From the NCBI RefSeq assembly GCF_937616625.2, contig NC_065576.1, positions 33,072,628 through 33,136,627 of the forward strand: a stretch of DNA of 64,000 nucleotides, read 5' to 3'. Position numbers and translations under genes: made by a program. The DNA comes from Mercurialis annua (Eukaryota; Streptophyta; Magnoliopsida; Malpighiales; Euphorbiaceae). Below the pieces are notes generated by a model. The model had not been told where the DNA came from. It did no database searches and was given only the letters and a program-made list of their open reading frames with translations. Below are positions 24,326-35,021 of this stretch, one piece after another (position 1 is the stretch's first letter; every line of letters begins with the position of its first letter).

Positions 24326-25660
24326 ATGAAAGCTGAACTAAGAACAAATATCGCTACGTCCATTAATCCTCTTCAAACCTCAAGTCTTTTAAACAGTAAT
24401 CAAACTCAAACCTCGCTCTCCGGCGCTCTTAGAGGATGTCTCGGTAGCATTGATGGAGCGTGCATAGAGAAGCTTCTTCTTCACTGTGCTAGTGCCCTCG
24501 AGAGCAACGACGAAACGTTGGCTCAGCAAGTGATGTGGGTGCTGAATAATGTTGCTTCTTTGGTTGGTGACCCTAACCAAAGGCTCACCTCTTGGTTTCT
24601 AAGGGCACTTATCTCTCGGGCATCTAAAGTTTGCCCTGCAGCCATGAATTTTGATGGTAGCAACACCATCCTTAGGAGGAGACAAATGAGTGTTACTGAA
24701 CTTGCCGGGTACGTTGATCTAATTCCATGGCATAGGTTTGGCTTTTGTGCATCAAATAGTGCCATTTTTAAGGCAATTGAAGGGTACCCTAAAGTTCATA
24801 TCTTAGATTTTAGTATCACTCACTGTATGCAGTGGCCTACTCTTATAGATGCTTTGGCTAAAAGACCAGAAGGTCCACCTTCACTTAAAATTACTGTGCC
24901 CTTAACTAGGCCTCAAGTTCCTCCCTTACTTAATGTAACTACTGAAGAAGTTGGCCTCCGTTTAAGCAATTTCGCGAAGTTTAAGGATGTCCCGTTCGAA
25001 TTTAATGTAATTGATGATCCTTCAGCAACGGAATCCTCTGCTGCTGGCTTTCAGTTTGAGTCACTGCTCAATCATTTGTCTACTTCTGTATTAAATCTTG
25101 ATGATGATGAGGCCTTGGTAATAAACTGCCAAAACTGGCTTCGCTATTTATCCGATGATCTTAAGGAAACAACTCGAGATTCTTCTGCACGCGATACTTT
25201 TCTTAATACCGTTAAAAGACTTAATCCTCGTATTGTAACCATTGTCGATGAAGATTGTGATCTAAACGCGTCAAGTCTCACTTCAAGGATCGCTACTTGC
25301 TTCAACTATCTCTGGATACCGTTCGACGCATTTGAAACTTTCTTGCCTAAAGATAGTTGTCAAAGGATTGATTATGAATCTGATATCGGTCACAAGATTG
25401 AAAATGTAATTAGCTATGAAGGGTCTCAAAGAATAGAGAGACTAGAATCCGGAATTAAACTAACACAAAGGATGAAGAAGGCAGGTTTTAGTTGTGTTGA
25501 ATTCTGTGAAGAGACAGTCAGAGAAGTGAAATTTTTGCTAGATGAACATGCTAGCGGGTGGGGAATGAAAAGAGAAGAAGATATGTTGGTTCTCACATGG
25601 AAGGGTCATAATTCAGTTTTTGCTACGGCTTGGATACCTAATATATATTTAGAGGATTAA
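24326..25660 (+). CDS. SCL32: GRAS-family transcription regulator, scarecrow-like 32 type
   Basis: The 444-residue protein is encoded by one uninterrupted exon, as is usual for GRAS genes. The ATG at 24326 sits in a good context (GCCGCCATGA). The N-terminus MKAELR and the segment GACIEKLLLHCASALESND through VMWVLNNVAS are characteristic of SCL32-type proteins. The GRAS domain runs from about 45 to the end: leucine-rich region I (45-110); VHIID motif as VHILD at 157-161, followed by MQWPTLIDAL; leucine-rich region II near 205-270; PFYRE-type region about 328-365; SAW motif GWG...W..WIP at 411-438. No part is missing. GRAS proteins act in the nucleus with other transcription factors in developmental control. 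What this copy regulates cannot be read from sequence. It is the only convincing host gene here, and transposons lie within about 0.5 kb upstream and 1.2 kb downstream. Confidence 0.95.
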   Translation: MKAELRTNIATSINPLQTSSLLNSNQTQTSLSGALRGCLGSIDGACIEKLLLHCASALESNDETLAQQVMWVLNNVASLVGDPNQRLTSWFLRALISRASKVCPAAMNFDGSNTILRRRQMSVTELAGYVDLIPWHRFGFCASNSAIFKAIEGYPKVHILDFSITHCMQWPTLIDALAKRPEGPPSLKITVPLTRPQVPPLLNVTTEEVGLRLSNFAKFKDVPFEFNVIDDPSATESSAAGFQFESLLNHLSTSVLNLDDDEALVINCQNWLRYLSDDLKETTRDSSARDTFLNTVKRLNPRIVTIVDEDCDLNASSLTSRIATCFNYLWIPFDAFETFLPKDSCQRIDYESDIGHKIENVISYEGSQRIERLESGIKLTQRMKKAGFSCVEFCEETVREVKFLLDEHASGWGMKREEDMLVLTWKGHNSVFATAWIPNIYLED

Positions 25661-26845
25661 ACCAAATAAGATTTAGTCTTTTGTAGCATCAACTCTAGGT
25701 TTTTTGTGTTAGTCTTATTGCCCAAACTCAATCTAGCTAATTAATGCTTAATTTGGCTAACAATAGTGGTATCTATTCTTCTTTTTTTTAGTATCAATTT
25801 TATATCAGAACTTTAAGTAGTAATATAAATGTAATTCACTTTATAGGGTTATAATACCGAGATACGTCCAGGCAAGTATATAGTTATGGAGAAATTTTTA
25901 GGTATACTCAGTTCACATTAAAAATAATTTATATTGACAACATGCAAAGTATAAAAAGATATACCAAAAATATACATATATTCAATTAAAATAGGATTAA
26001 CACATTATAATGCCATTGTACTTTTAATTTATTATTTATCTGATCCCTTTTTAAAATTTAATATTCATTAGGTCTATTTGTTATTCGTTTTTTCATGGGT
26101 TCTTTATCTACAGAATTTAAATGATCAGTCGCTGTTAAATGGTTAATAATTTTCACATCAAACTGCTATACTTTCAAATTTTTGTTTATGTAGTTGATTT
26201 CTTAAGTTTTATGATGCATACCATTTTCTCAACGTGCATGTCGAGTTAGATGTACATTTTAAAGTCGATCTCACGCGCCTTTTACGGCGAATGTAATGAA
26301 CGCTCGTTTTGTCATGAAAAGTAGCTCAAAATGTGAAATGAATTAACACTAAGGATTAGACATAGAGAGTAGTTTGAAAATGGTCAGATAAATAAACTTT
26401 AAAAATATAGGGACCTAAAAATAAGTTTAATTATTAATATATGTAATTTCAGAATGCATTAGGCAGAATTTATCTGAAAAAAGTTGCACGGAACGTAAAT
26501 TAAATTTACGCAAAATAATTTTTTATATCAACATTTGGAACAACTATATCAAACTTATTTTTTAAAAGATAATTTGAACATTCTAATCCGTTAATTTTGC
26601 GAATTTGAAAAATGTAAAACGCTCATTTTAAACATATTTTTATACAAATAATCCTCATTTTAAACTCACATTACTCTTTCTAAACAAATAAAATATTAAG
26701 TGTATAAAATAATCATTTATGGTTAAAAATTTTAATAAAAATAAATTATAAATATAAGTATAATTTGGAGATTGATATAATTTTTTCAATTCACAAAATT
26801 AGCAGATCATAATATTTAAATTACTTAAATGATCAAAGTTGTGGA
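25661..26845. other. 3' flank of SCL32, no further gene
   Basis: AT-rich sequence. The first ~200 bases probably hold the 3' untranslated region, with AT-rich signals such as AATATAAATG near 25820. I see no ORF with a domain and no element end until the MITE at 26855. Confidence 0.5.
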
Positions 26846-26854
26846 TATTAAAAT

Positions 26855-27209
26855 GGCCAAATGTTTCAAAAAGGCCAAACCTTTCATAAAAATTTCACAA
26901 AAGTCCCGACCTTTCAATTTTGTCGATTTTGGCCAAAAACAAATTATTTAGTTTCAATTGTGGCCAACTCTCAATTTGATTTCAATTTGCCTATATGGAG
27001 CCTATGTGACGCCTATGTGGCATGCCAAATATTAAAAGGTCAGGACTTTTGTGAAACCAAATAATCCATTTTTGGCCAAAATCGACAAAATTGAAAGGTC
27101 GGGACTTTTGTGAAACCAAATAATCAATTTTTGGCCAAAATCAAAATTAAAAGGTCAGGACTTTTGTGAAACTTTTGTAAAAGGTTTGACCTTTTTATAA
27201 TATTTGGCC
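26855..27209. mobile_element. Mutator-like MITE (GGCCAAAT ends)
   Basis: The 355-bp element begins GGCCAAATGTTTCAAAAAGG and ends in the inverted form ATATTTGGCC. It has long inverted arms including CACAAAAGTCC and GGACTTTTGTG. It is flanked by the perfect 9-bp duplication TATTAAAAT (26846-26854, 27210-27218). The right arm contains a local partial triplication of the AAGGTC.GGACTTTTGTGAAAC unit. Confidence 0.9.
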
Positions 27210-27356
27210 TATTAAAATCATCTTACCATAAACTTATAATACACCTTTGATAGAAAATTAAGTTACTGTACCAAAATTGCAACTTCCAGTTTAAGTTTGG
27301 GGCCATTTTGCTTTGTTAACCCCTGAGCCAGTGTTGAATCAAAAACAAGGTGAAAA

Positions 27357-27524
27357 CCGAAGTGGTAAGCGGCTTGATACCGCTTAAGTAAGGTCTCGGG
27401 TTTGAGTTCTTGTGAATGCAGAAAATTTCCACTGACAGATTTATCCATCATGCCAGGTGCGCGATGCGGGTCGGATCCAGATTAGTCAGGACAAAACTTT
27501 AAAAATCAGACGGGCTTACCAAAA
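27357..27524 (+). mobile_element. tRNA-derived SINE with 16-bp target duplication
   Basis: The 168-bp body has an A-box-like segment (GTGGTAAGCGGC, from 27362) and a B-box-like GGGTTTGAGTTC (27398-27409). It ends in an A run. The perfect direct repeat AAAAACAAGGTGAAAA flanks it (27341-27356, 27525-27540). Such SINEs are transcribed by RNA polymerase III and mobilised by LINE enzymes. Confidence 0.85.
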
Positions 27525-27540
27525 AAAAACAAGGTGAAAA

Positions 27541-28518
27541 TGGTATGTGATTTATATGGTTCGCTTGTTTGTCTAAAGGCAGCAAATGGGCACAAGACAA
27601 AGAAAGCGGCAGCAATTTGAGAAGAAGCCTCATCCCATCACATGCAAGGCAAAAAGAGAGATGTACATATTGTCTTTTTATGAGACAAAATCTTCTACCA
27701 CTTTTCTTTCGCATCTCTAGCTTCTACCTTTTGTTTTGGCAGCTTTCTAAGCAACTTTTTTTAATCACCATTTATTTTATTGATATATTTAATTGTTTTC
27801 AGTAACATGCATTTACATAATAATTTCTACATATACTAGGAGAACTTAGGAGAACTTTAGTTGCATGAATTTGGATTTTATATTATATTTATTTATTGAT
27901 AAATCACCGAGATATCAGAGTAGAGCCGTCATTAAACGTGGACCTGAAACTCAAGAACAGAGAGGTCAGAAAGAACGCCGGAAAAGATTATTGACCTTTT
28001 ACTCTGACACTCCAGTTAATTTGATAAATAAAGAAGAAAGAAGAGAATGAGATAAGAGATTGGTGTCAATAGAGAGAAGTACCTTAGGGTTAGGCCATAA
28101 GGTGGATTAATATAAAAGTTTTGCCGAGCGTTGAATACTTTTTCTCTGATTCTTACGCTGATTGTTGAGTAGTCTATCGAATTCGATACTGATAAGAATG
28201 CTTCCAACAAGACAATGAAAAAACATTTGAGGGATATATCAAATATGATAATGAAGTTGAAATACTTGCTATTGTTTGATTCAAAAGTAAGATATGGTTT
28301 GGGTGTTACCGTATACCTTTGTGGACTTGTTTTTAGTGGCAGGTGATTGGTCAGAGAAGTCCTTATTTGAAGATTTGACAGATTTTATGATTTATCTTAA
28401 TTTGGGAGATTTAGAAGTGAAGAAATAACAGAATCTTCAACAACAAAAATTCTATTAAAGAGGATGTGATCATTATCTGCTTTTCTAGTGTTGTTTTGTT
28501 TTTAAATAGCAATAGGTG
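27541..28518. other. Spacer, no gene recognised
   Basis: Several short reading frames, none with a recognisable domain. A short duplication AGGAGAACTT occurs at about 27838-27857. Part of 28200-28518 may belong to the LINE remnant that follows, but I cannot show it. Confidence 0.4.
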
Positions 28519-28902
28519 TTTTCATTATTCGAGTTTGAATTTCATCAAAAATCCCCGTTGTATCTGTAATACCCCAAAATATGTTAAGGTAATTAAGTCG
28601 TGCCACGTGTTGAGATTTCCGATAAATTAAATTAAGCAGAATTTAATTTAATTATATCGAAAATTTAAAATAATTTTATTGAGTCAATTAGCGGGAAATT
28701 AAGAATATAACTTCGAAAATTAATATAAAATAATTTATAATTCCCGTGACGATAATTATTTCGTCAAAGTTCGCGAAATAATTTATAGTATTTATGGTAA
28801 GATTTTCGTGTCGATCAGAGATCGTTTAAAATTTGGACACAGATAGGTTTTGGACTAAATTGAAAGTTTTGAAAAGTTTCAAGGACCAAAGTGAAAATTA
28901 GC

Positions 28903-29009
<107 letters not shown>

Positions 29010-29359
29010 CAACTTCATCAGTAAGATGAAGGAAGGATCCAGATTCTCATTTTATTTCTCCGTTCCGTTTCTTACGGTTCATCGCTCGGTTTTCGTTTCT
29101 CGTCCATTTCTGATGTTCAATAGCTCGAATTGATCGTATTTCAGTGGCGAATCACGGTAAGTTTGACGTTTAATCAATTAGACGAATATATTTTGAATTA
29201 TATCGATTCAAAGTTTTAGGCCACGAAACGATTTTATTGTTTAAACGATTATAGAATCATATTTGGATGTTTAAACGTTAGATTAAGCGTTTTGGATGTG
29301 TTTGGGTCGTTTTTACACATTGGAGTGCGTCAAAATTGATACCCGGGCTTAGCCCGTGG

Positions 29360-29556
29360 CTGTGCGTCGCACAGTCAGACTGTGCGAACGCACAGTCGGG
29401 TGACTGTGCGAACGCACAGTCAAGACTGTGCGAACGCACAATCTGTCTAGACTGTGCAAACACACAATCTGTCTAGACTGTGCGAACGCACAGTCACACT
29501 GTGCGGACGCACAGTCCCTTGTGTCGTCGCACAGGAAGACGCGCGTACGCACAGTG
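29360..29556. repeat. Array of palindromes GACTGTGCG-AA-CGCACAGTC
   Basis: About eight units of a ~20-base perfect or near-perfect palindrome with core TGTGCGnnCGCACA, separated by 2-10 bases of variable spacer. Examples start near 29378, 29402 and 29424. Several deviating units keep pairing through changes on one or both arms, such as TGTGCAAACACACA. It lies in the slot that holds AGAATTCT palindromes in copies A and B. Confidence 0.9.
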
Positions 29557-30221
29557 TTTTCGCCGATCGACCCGTTTTGAGGAAAATGTGTCGTACGCGC
29601 ATACCGAGATTTGAATTCGATTAGTATTTTATTAATTAGAGGCGTTAACTTAACGAGGTTAAATGAGAATTAATCGAGAAATGATATTCGATCCGTAAAC
29701 GAGTTAGATATCGTTTATCGGAGTATACGCGTGAGAAGCGCGATGGTAAATTAATATAAAGTGTCATGTCTCGGGTCTAGAGTCAATCTTAGAATAAGAT
29801 TCTAACATGAGTCAAATGTTTTAAAATTGTTTTAGATCCGGCGAGGCAAGAAGCAGCTGGACCAGGAGTTCAGAAGCTTGACGTTTCTAAGCCCTGACGT
29901 ATTTTTGGATAAGCGTTTTCTGTGAGTTTATACGATTTACTTTTAAAGTATTTATACAAGCAAATATTTTATATTGCTTTATATTTGATTTGAATGTTTG
30001 CAATGCGAATTCTTTATTTGAAATGCATATATGTTTGATTTGAAACCGGTATCGATCCGATGGAACGTGCTACCTATTGGGCGGTAATAAGACTGTGTGA
30101 TCACCAGTTTTGATTTGATACAGCTGTGCGTTTGATTATGAGTATGAATTTCGAAGTTGGATATATGAATTTGATACGAGTGAGCACTCGGTTACTGTGT
30201 AACCTGGAGTCCCCATATCTA

Positions 30222-30253
30222 GTGGGTTGGACCCACCAGTGAGTTGGACTCAC
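30222..30253. repeat. Two hairpins GTGGG/CCCAC and GTGAG/CTCAC in LTR copy C
   Basis: GTGGGTTGGACCCAC (30222-30236) is followed by GTGAGTTGGACTCAC (30239-30253). The loop TTGGA is the same, while the stems differ by a compensated G-C to A-T pair change. They sit where copies A and B carry CTCGGT...CCGAG hairpins. Confidence 0.75.
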
Positions 30254-31014
30254 AACTTGAGATTAAATGATTGGATTGGACGATATATGATTAGTATGTT
30301 TGAGGATTAGGGTTTCAATCGGATCATGTACTAGGCTGCGTACGTTTTGAATGCTATGACATTATTTTATGATTTATTTGAATACTTATTAGTAAATGTA
30401 TGAACTCACTCAGTATATTCCCATATACTGACCCCTCACAGATTTCCTTTCAGGTGAAAGACGCTTTGAAGAAACGGACTTCTATTCTTGATCAGGAAGT
30501 CTGTATTTTTGAAGTATGTAAAGAAACAGTACTTTACTCTTAGAACTGCAGTAGATAGATGTTTGTATCAAACAATTTTCTGTAAATATAACTTTAATGT
30601 TTTAAATTTTTAAATGTTTTACGCCTGCTGTGTTATTAAATGTTTGTGATTCTGATTGCCAGAGGATATGTATACCTGGCATGTACTATCATCATGACAT
30701 GTGTTTATGTCTGTCATGCATGACGTCTATGTTTTGCAAAAAAAAATTATTTTATGTTTTTCAGGCTTGCTACGGATTTCGGAGCAACCATTCCCATTCC
30801 CTAGCGCCGGTCTCGGCTCATGAGATTGGGTCGTGAGAGTATCTTATTTTCAAACTTGTGACTTTTTTGCTAACTTTCCGAGTTGTAGGTTTTAGTATGC
30901 CACCAAGAATGTGCCACTTTTTGTGCGAAAGTTTTGTGTTGCTAGCCTTGTCATTTCTTGTGGTTAAATATATTACATGCATATTCATCAAAAAAAATTG
31001 AAATCAACTAGGCC

Positions 31015-31316
31015 TAATTACTAAAAAAACTGTTGTTTTTCCAAGGATTTTAGCATCATACTACTAATTCGTCGCTAAATCTGAAACTTAGCGACATAAT
31101 TAGCAATATATTTGTTTGTTGCTAATTTACCACGTATTAATTTTGTCGCTAATCAAGGTGAGAAATCGACTCCCATAATTAGCGAAGGAATTTGGCGACG
31201 GATGCATCCCTAATTTGGCGGGATTAGCAACGAATGATGTTTTCCGTTGCCAAATACTGACGGATATTGTGGTATGACGCTAAATACTAAATCTGTCGCT
31301 AAATAGCGACGACCAG
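31015..31316. mobile_element. CACTA-like subterminal repeat cluster, decayed
   Basis: Repeated GTCGCTAAAT / ATTTAGCGAC motifs and variants (TTGGCGACGGA, CGTTGCCAAAT) in both orientations resemble the subterminal transposase-binding repeats of plant CACTA elements, as at 61860-62275. Clear CACTA ends are not preserved. Confidence 0.4.
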
Positions 31317-31917
31317 TGATGGATGTTATAATCCCTCCCAAATTTTCACTTACTCAAAACGCATGTTTTGAGAAAAACTTTGCCGACGGACAATTCGTTG
31401 ATAAATTATATCCTAAAAACATGAACAACCCTTCTTTCTTCCATTTCCTTCTTTCTCCTCTTTATTACAGGCCCTTCTCCACTTGTCGTCACCCTCCTCT
31501 TCACTGCCTACCATTAATCGCCTGTCATTCGCTATCAATCACTGCCGTTCTTTGCACGCCGTTCACCGTCGTTTGTTGCCTCCCTTTACCGCCATTTCGG
31601 CGGCCAGAATGCCATCTTCGTCCTTCTTCCATTCTATTGCTTCTTTGCTCCTGCCAAAACCGTCCTTTTACTACCGCCGTCGTCCTCCACCACAAAAACA
31701 TGTTTTTTTAACTATAAAAATTATTCTATAGTTAGGGCCAATTTAGTTAGCTAATTTGAATTATTAATAAAAAAATTATTGAATTAAAATTAGTTTGTTA
31801 ATTATAATTAAGGTTAATTTAATATTACTTTGTTAATTTAGATTACTAGTAATTATTAGTTAATTATTCATCAAATTTTTTTATTAATTAATAAGGTTAT
31901 TTAATTAGATTAATAAT
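31317..31917. other. Spacer with CT-rich tract, no gene recognised
   Basis: 31430-31690 is C/T-rich, producing overlapping reading frames with no domain. 31740-31917 is AT-rich. Confidence 0.45.
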
Positions 31918-32535
31918 TGATGGAGTCTGCCTTCTGATCCGGTGAGTAAACCTGGAAAACAGGGTAGAAGCTAATCGGACGGTGATTGTCCAATTAACTC
32001 TCTGATGCTAAAGTTAGTTTAGGCTTGAGCAACGCTTTGTGTATCTGAATGTAATTATATTTATAGGCATACCTTAAACTGTTTATGTAGTAGTTGAGAG
32101 ATTACCTAGTAGACTTCAAATACGAAAGTGGTTCCTATTCAGTAATGATTGAGCTTGAATAGAAAAGAGATTCATTATTCAAGAGGAAGTCTTATTCACG
32201 AATAACTTCTTGAATAAGCTTATCTTCTTATATTGGAGTTTATATCCAAAGAGGAAAGAGATTTCATATATTTGTTTCTTCAAGATAAGATTCTTCGTAT
32301 ATTTAGGCTATTGGCGAATCGCTGTGGTGAGCGCTTTCTCCAGTCCTCAGGGAAGTCGGTCCTTTTTCGGATTCAGACGAATCTCCCTTCGATCTTCAAT
32401 CTCCGCAAATCTCATGGACTCGGATGCTGATATTATCATATTTTCACCTTTTGGGCGAGTACTAGGATTCTCCAATAGGGCACATCCTATGCAACTCAGT
32501 TCCACTATAAATATGTTGGAATTCGGTTTCCATCA
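31918..32535 (-). repeat. 3' LTR of the Tat-type element
   Basis: The 618-bp LTR has perfect 7-base inverted ends, TGATGGA and TCCATCA. A TATA-like element (minus-strand ATATTTATAGTGG) lies near its outer end. It matches 45275-45785 up to TCCTATGC. Confidence 0.8.
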
Positions 32536-32565
32536 TTACCCCCCCCCCCCCGCGCGCGCGCGCGC
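32536..32565 (-). promoter_or_regulatory. Polypurine tract region: G13 preceded by (CG)n
   Basis: Next to the 3' LTR the minus strand reads a (CG)7 run, then thirteen G, then TAA. The position fits the polypurine tract that primes plus-strand DNA synthesis. Such a long pure G run with a CG dinucleotide tail is unusual. Confidence 0.6.
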
Positions 32566-33100
32566 AAGTGAGCTAAAGTGTTGGTATTCATGTCTGGTTA
32601 GTTTTATCTTCGTTTGACGCGGGTCGTTTTATCTTTTAGCGAATAATTTTGGTTGCCTGTTTGGGTTTTGAAGTTCTTTTATTTGACATGTGTTAGTTAT
32701 GTGTTTAGATCAAAGACATGTGTCTTTGATCGTACGACTTCTCAGTTTATATGCAATTTCTATAAGTAAGCTCCAGTTCTTTGTTTTTCGTTTTCCATTC
32801 TTTTCCTCTTGCGTTTTCTTTCTTTTCCAATTATCCAGCTTGTGTTCTTATGTCTTCTGTTCTTGTTTGATTTTCAGGTACACTGATAGCTTTATTTCTA
32901 TTCTTCTGTTGAATTTGCTGTTCTTCTATAACTTTTCCTTTTCCTTTTCCTTTTACTTTTCTGGGTTGTGTTTATTTCTCTCTTTTTTCTTCATTTTGAT
33001 CCTTTTTGTCGTTTAAATTCCTCTTTTGTTTGCTTAGTGTTTTTTCCCGCCTTTAGATGGCAGCTATGAGGGCGAAAACCGAGTTTGCCTTTATGGCTCT

Positions 33101-34797
33101 TTATAGGAGTAGAAATACTCCTATTTTCTATGTCGGTTTTGGTGTCTTTAATGTGCTTTTATTGTTAAAATTGAGCTATCTTGGGTCTCATTGTCGTTTT
33201 TGAGTATTTCAGGTTAAATGCATGGAATCGAGGAGTTTCGGGTTTAATTGGAGCATTTCGAAGGTTTCCGAAGCAAAGAGACGCCGAAAGCACATTTGCA
33301 TACTCGAGAATCTGACCCCTCTGCACTAATTGATGAATTTGGACCAGTTAAAAGCTCCTAATGAAATTGTGTTCTTGCTAAGAGTTGAAGCAGACATCCC
33401 AAGATTTCCAAGGGTTCAAGAATCATCTCATTTGGAGTTTTCTACAAGGAGTTATGAAGTTTTGAAGTCAGTGATTGTGCAGCAGATTTGGTGTCTCGAA
33501 CGAGACAGAAGATGTTTCGATAGAAACACCCTCAGAAACACTTGTTTTCGGAAGAAACATGTTGGTTTCGATCGAAACCATGTCGGACAGATCAAAGAGC
33601 ATATGGCATAGGCCTATTTCGAAAGAAACACCCCTGTTTCGAAAAAAACACATTTTTAATGAAGAAACGTGAGGAAAAGCTGAAATGACACATGTGGACT
33701 TTCCTTGGTCTATTTTCATTGGTGGCTTCATTTAGACTTGTATTAGGATGTAATTTTATTTCTTTTTATGTCCTTGAACTATTAAAGGACCCCTTTATTT
33801 CCTTTTTAGGGTTATGCACTCTCTTTGGAGATTGTAGCCTCCATCTTTTTACTATTCTTAAAGTTTTAAATTCCTCTTGTTCTTAGATTACTTTTCAAGC
33901 TTTATTGTGGATTGAAGATTATCATTATTAATAGAAGATTATTAGTTCCTTTATAATTGTTCTTCATTATCTATTTTATGCTTTGGGTCTTCAATTATTA
34001 CAAGGGAATTAATCTCTACACCATGTTTATTCTCATTTCTTGCTTATTAGTTGTAGTTAGCATGTTTGTGGTTAGTAGATAAACCCCTTGTTTAGGGGTT
34101 GTTAATGAAGTTTGATTGTGATTAGTTGACTAGGGTTTGATTGGGTTCAAGGTTTTTAGTGATTTGTATGCTTAATGCCTAGGATAGATTGATCTCCTAA
34201 TCCTAGGTTTAAAGGTTAATTAATTAGGCGAGAGTCATTTAATTATCCGGAATTAGCAAATCACTTAATTAGGGCTTAATCACGCGAGAGCGGTTTAGGG
34301 CTTAATCGGTTATAGGTTAGCTTCGTGATTGGATTCAATTGGTATCATCGAAATCTAATTATGCGAGAGCGATTTAGATTTCCGTATATTAATTTAATTT
34401 CAATTAGTTCTAATTGCGGACTCGAGAGAGCGGATTAGGCATTTTAGAAAGACTTGACCCGAACCAATTACTCAATCAATCCCGGTTACCTAGGATCGTT
34501 TTAAGCCTAATTAGCAACCTCTAAGCGCCATTTACGTATTTGTTAAAACCGTTTAGTACTTGATCATTTGATTTATTAATTGCTTGCTTAGTTTATAATT
34601 TGTTTGTTTGGTAGTTTAATTGTTTGTTTAAATTAGTGTTTAAATTCTATAGTTATTAATCTAAACCCTTTTGCTTGTTTGCTTTCCAAATTGAAATTCA
34701 AAATTTGTGTTCGTTCACTTTAAACCTCTTGTCTCCGTGGGATCGACACTCCACTTGTCGAGTTACTACAAGTTAGCAAGTGAAAAATTAGCTAACA
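33101..34797 (+). repeat. Athila-like 5' LTR
   Basis: It begins TTATAGGAGTAG, where the 3' LTR has TGATAGG; the terminal TG has mutated. It holds the TTTCGATCGAAA palindrome cluster at 33508-33660 and repeated GCGAGAGCGGTTTAG-type units at about 34229-34440. It ends GCTAACA. Confidence 0.88.
33508..33660. repeat. Palindrome cluster GTTTCGATCGAAAC (Athila-like 5' LTR)
   Basis: Repeated TTTCGATCGAAAC, TTTCGAAAGAAAC, TTTCGAAAAAAAC and TTTCGATAGAAAC units with variable spacers. The 3' LTR copy is at 38228-38375. Confidence 0.85.
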
Positions 34798-34803
34798 AGT
34801 TTT

Positions 34804-34821
34804 TGGCGCCGTTGCCGGGGA
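34804..34821 (+). promoter_or_regulatory. Athila-like primer-binding site
   Basis: TGGCGCCGTTGCCGGGG lies six bases after the 5' LTR. This is the well-known primer-site sequence of plant Athila-type gypsy elements. Confidence 0.85.
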
Positions 34822-35021
34822 TGAGGTTGTGTTTAATTGATTGAAAGTATTTTGAAATTCGGTCGAGTTAGCCGTATTTTCTGTTTTTATTTTTATTGTT
34901 CATTTTTTCTTTTTCGTGGTTTATGCTCGGTGTTCTTGTTTGTGGTTGTGCAGGAAATTTGTGTGTTTGTTGGTTTATCTTCAAATATTAGTTTCATGGT
35001 GAATCTATTTGGGAAAAAGTA

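Noticed and set aside
29360..29556. CRISPR-like array of regularly spaced palindromic repeats
   Set aside because: Spacers are only 2-10 bases and not uniform, the array lies inside a plant LTR, and no associated genes exist. It is a palindrome cluster of the LTR.
31316..31731. Two overlapping frames of 131 and 82 codons
   Set aside because: They arise from a C/T-rich tract and lack any family motif.
32690..33016. Hydrophobic, Phe-rich 108-codon frame that looks like a membrane protein
   Set aside because: It comes from a T-rich non-coding or intronic tract of the Tat element; such tracts always translate as Phe/Leu/Ser.
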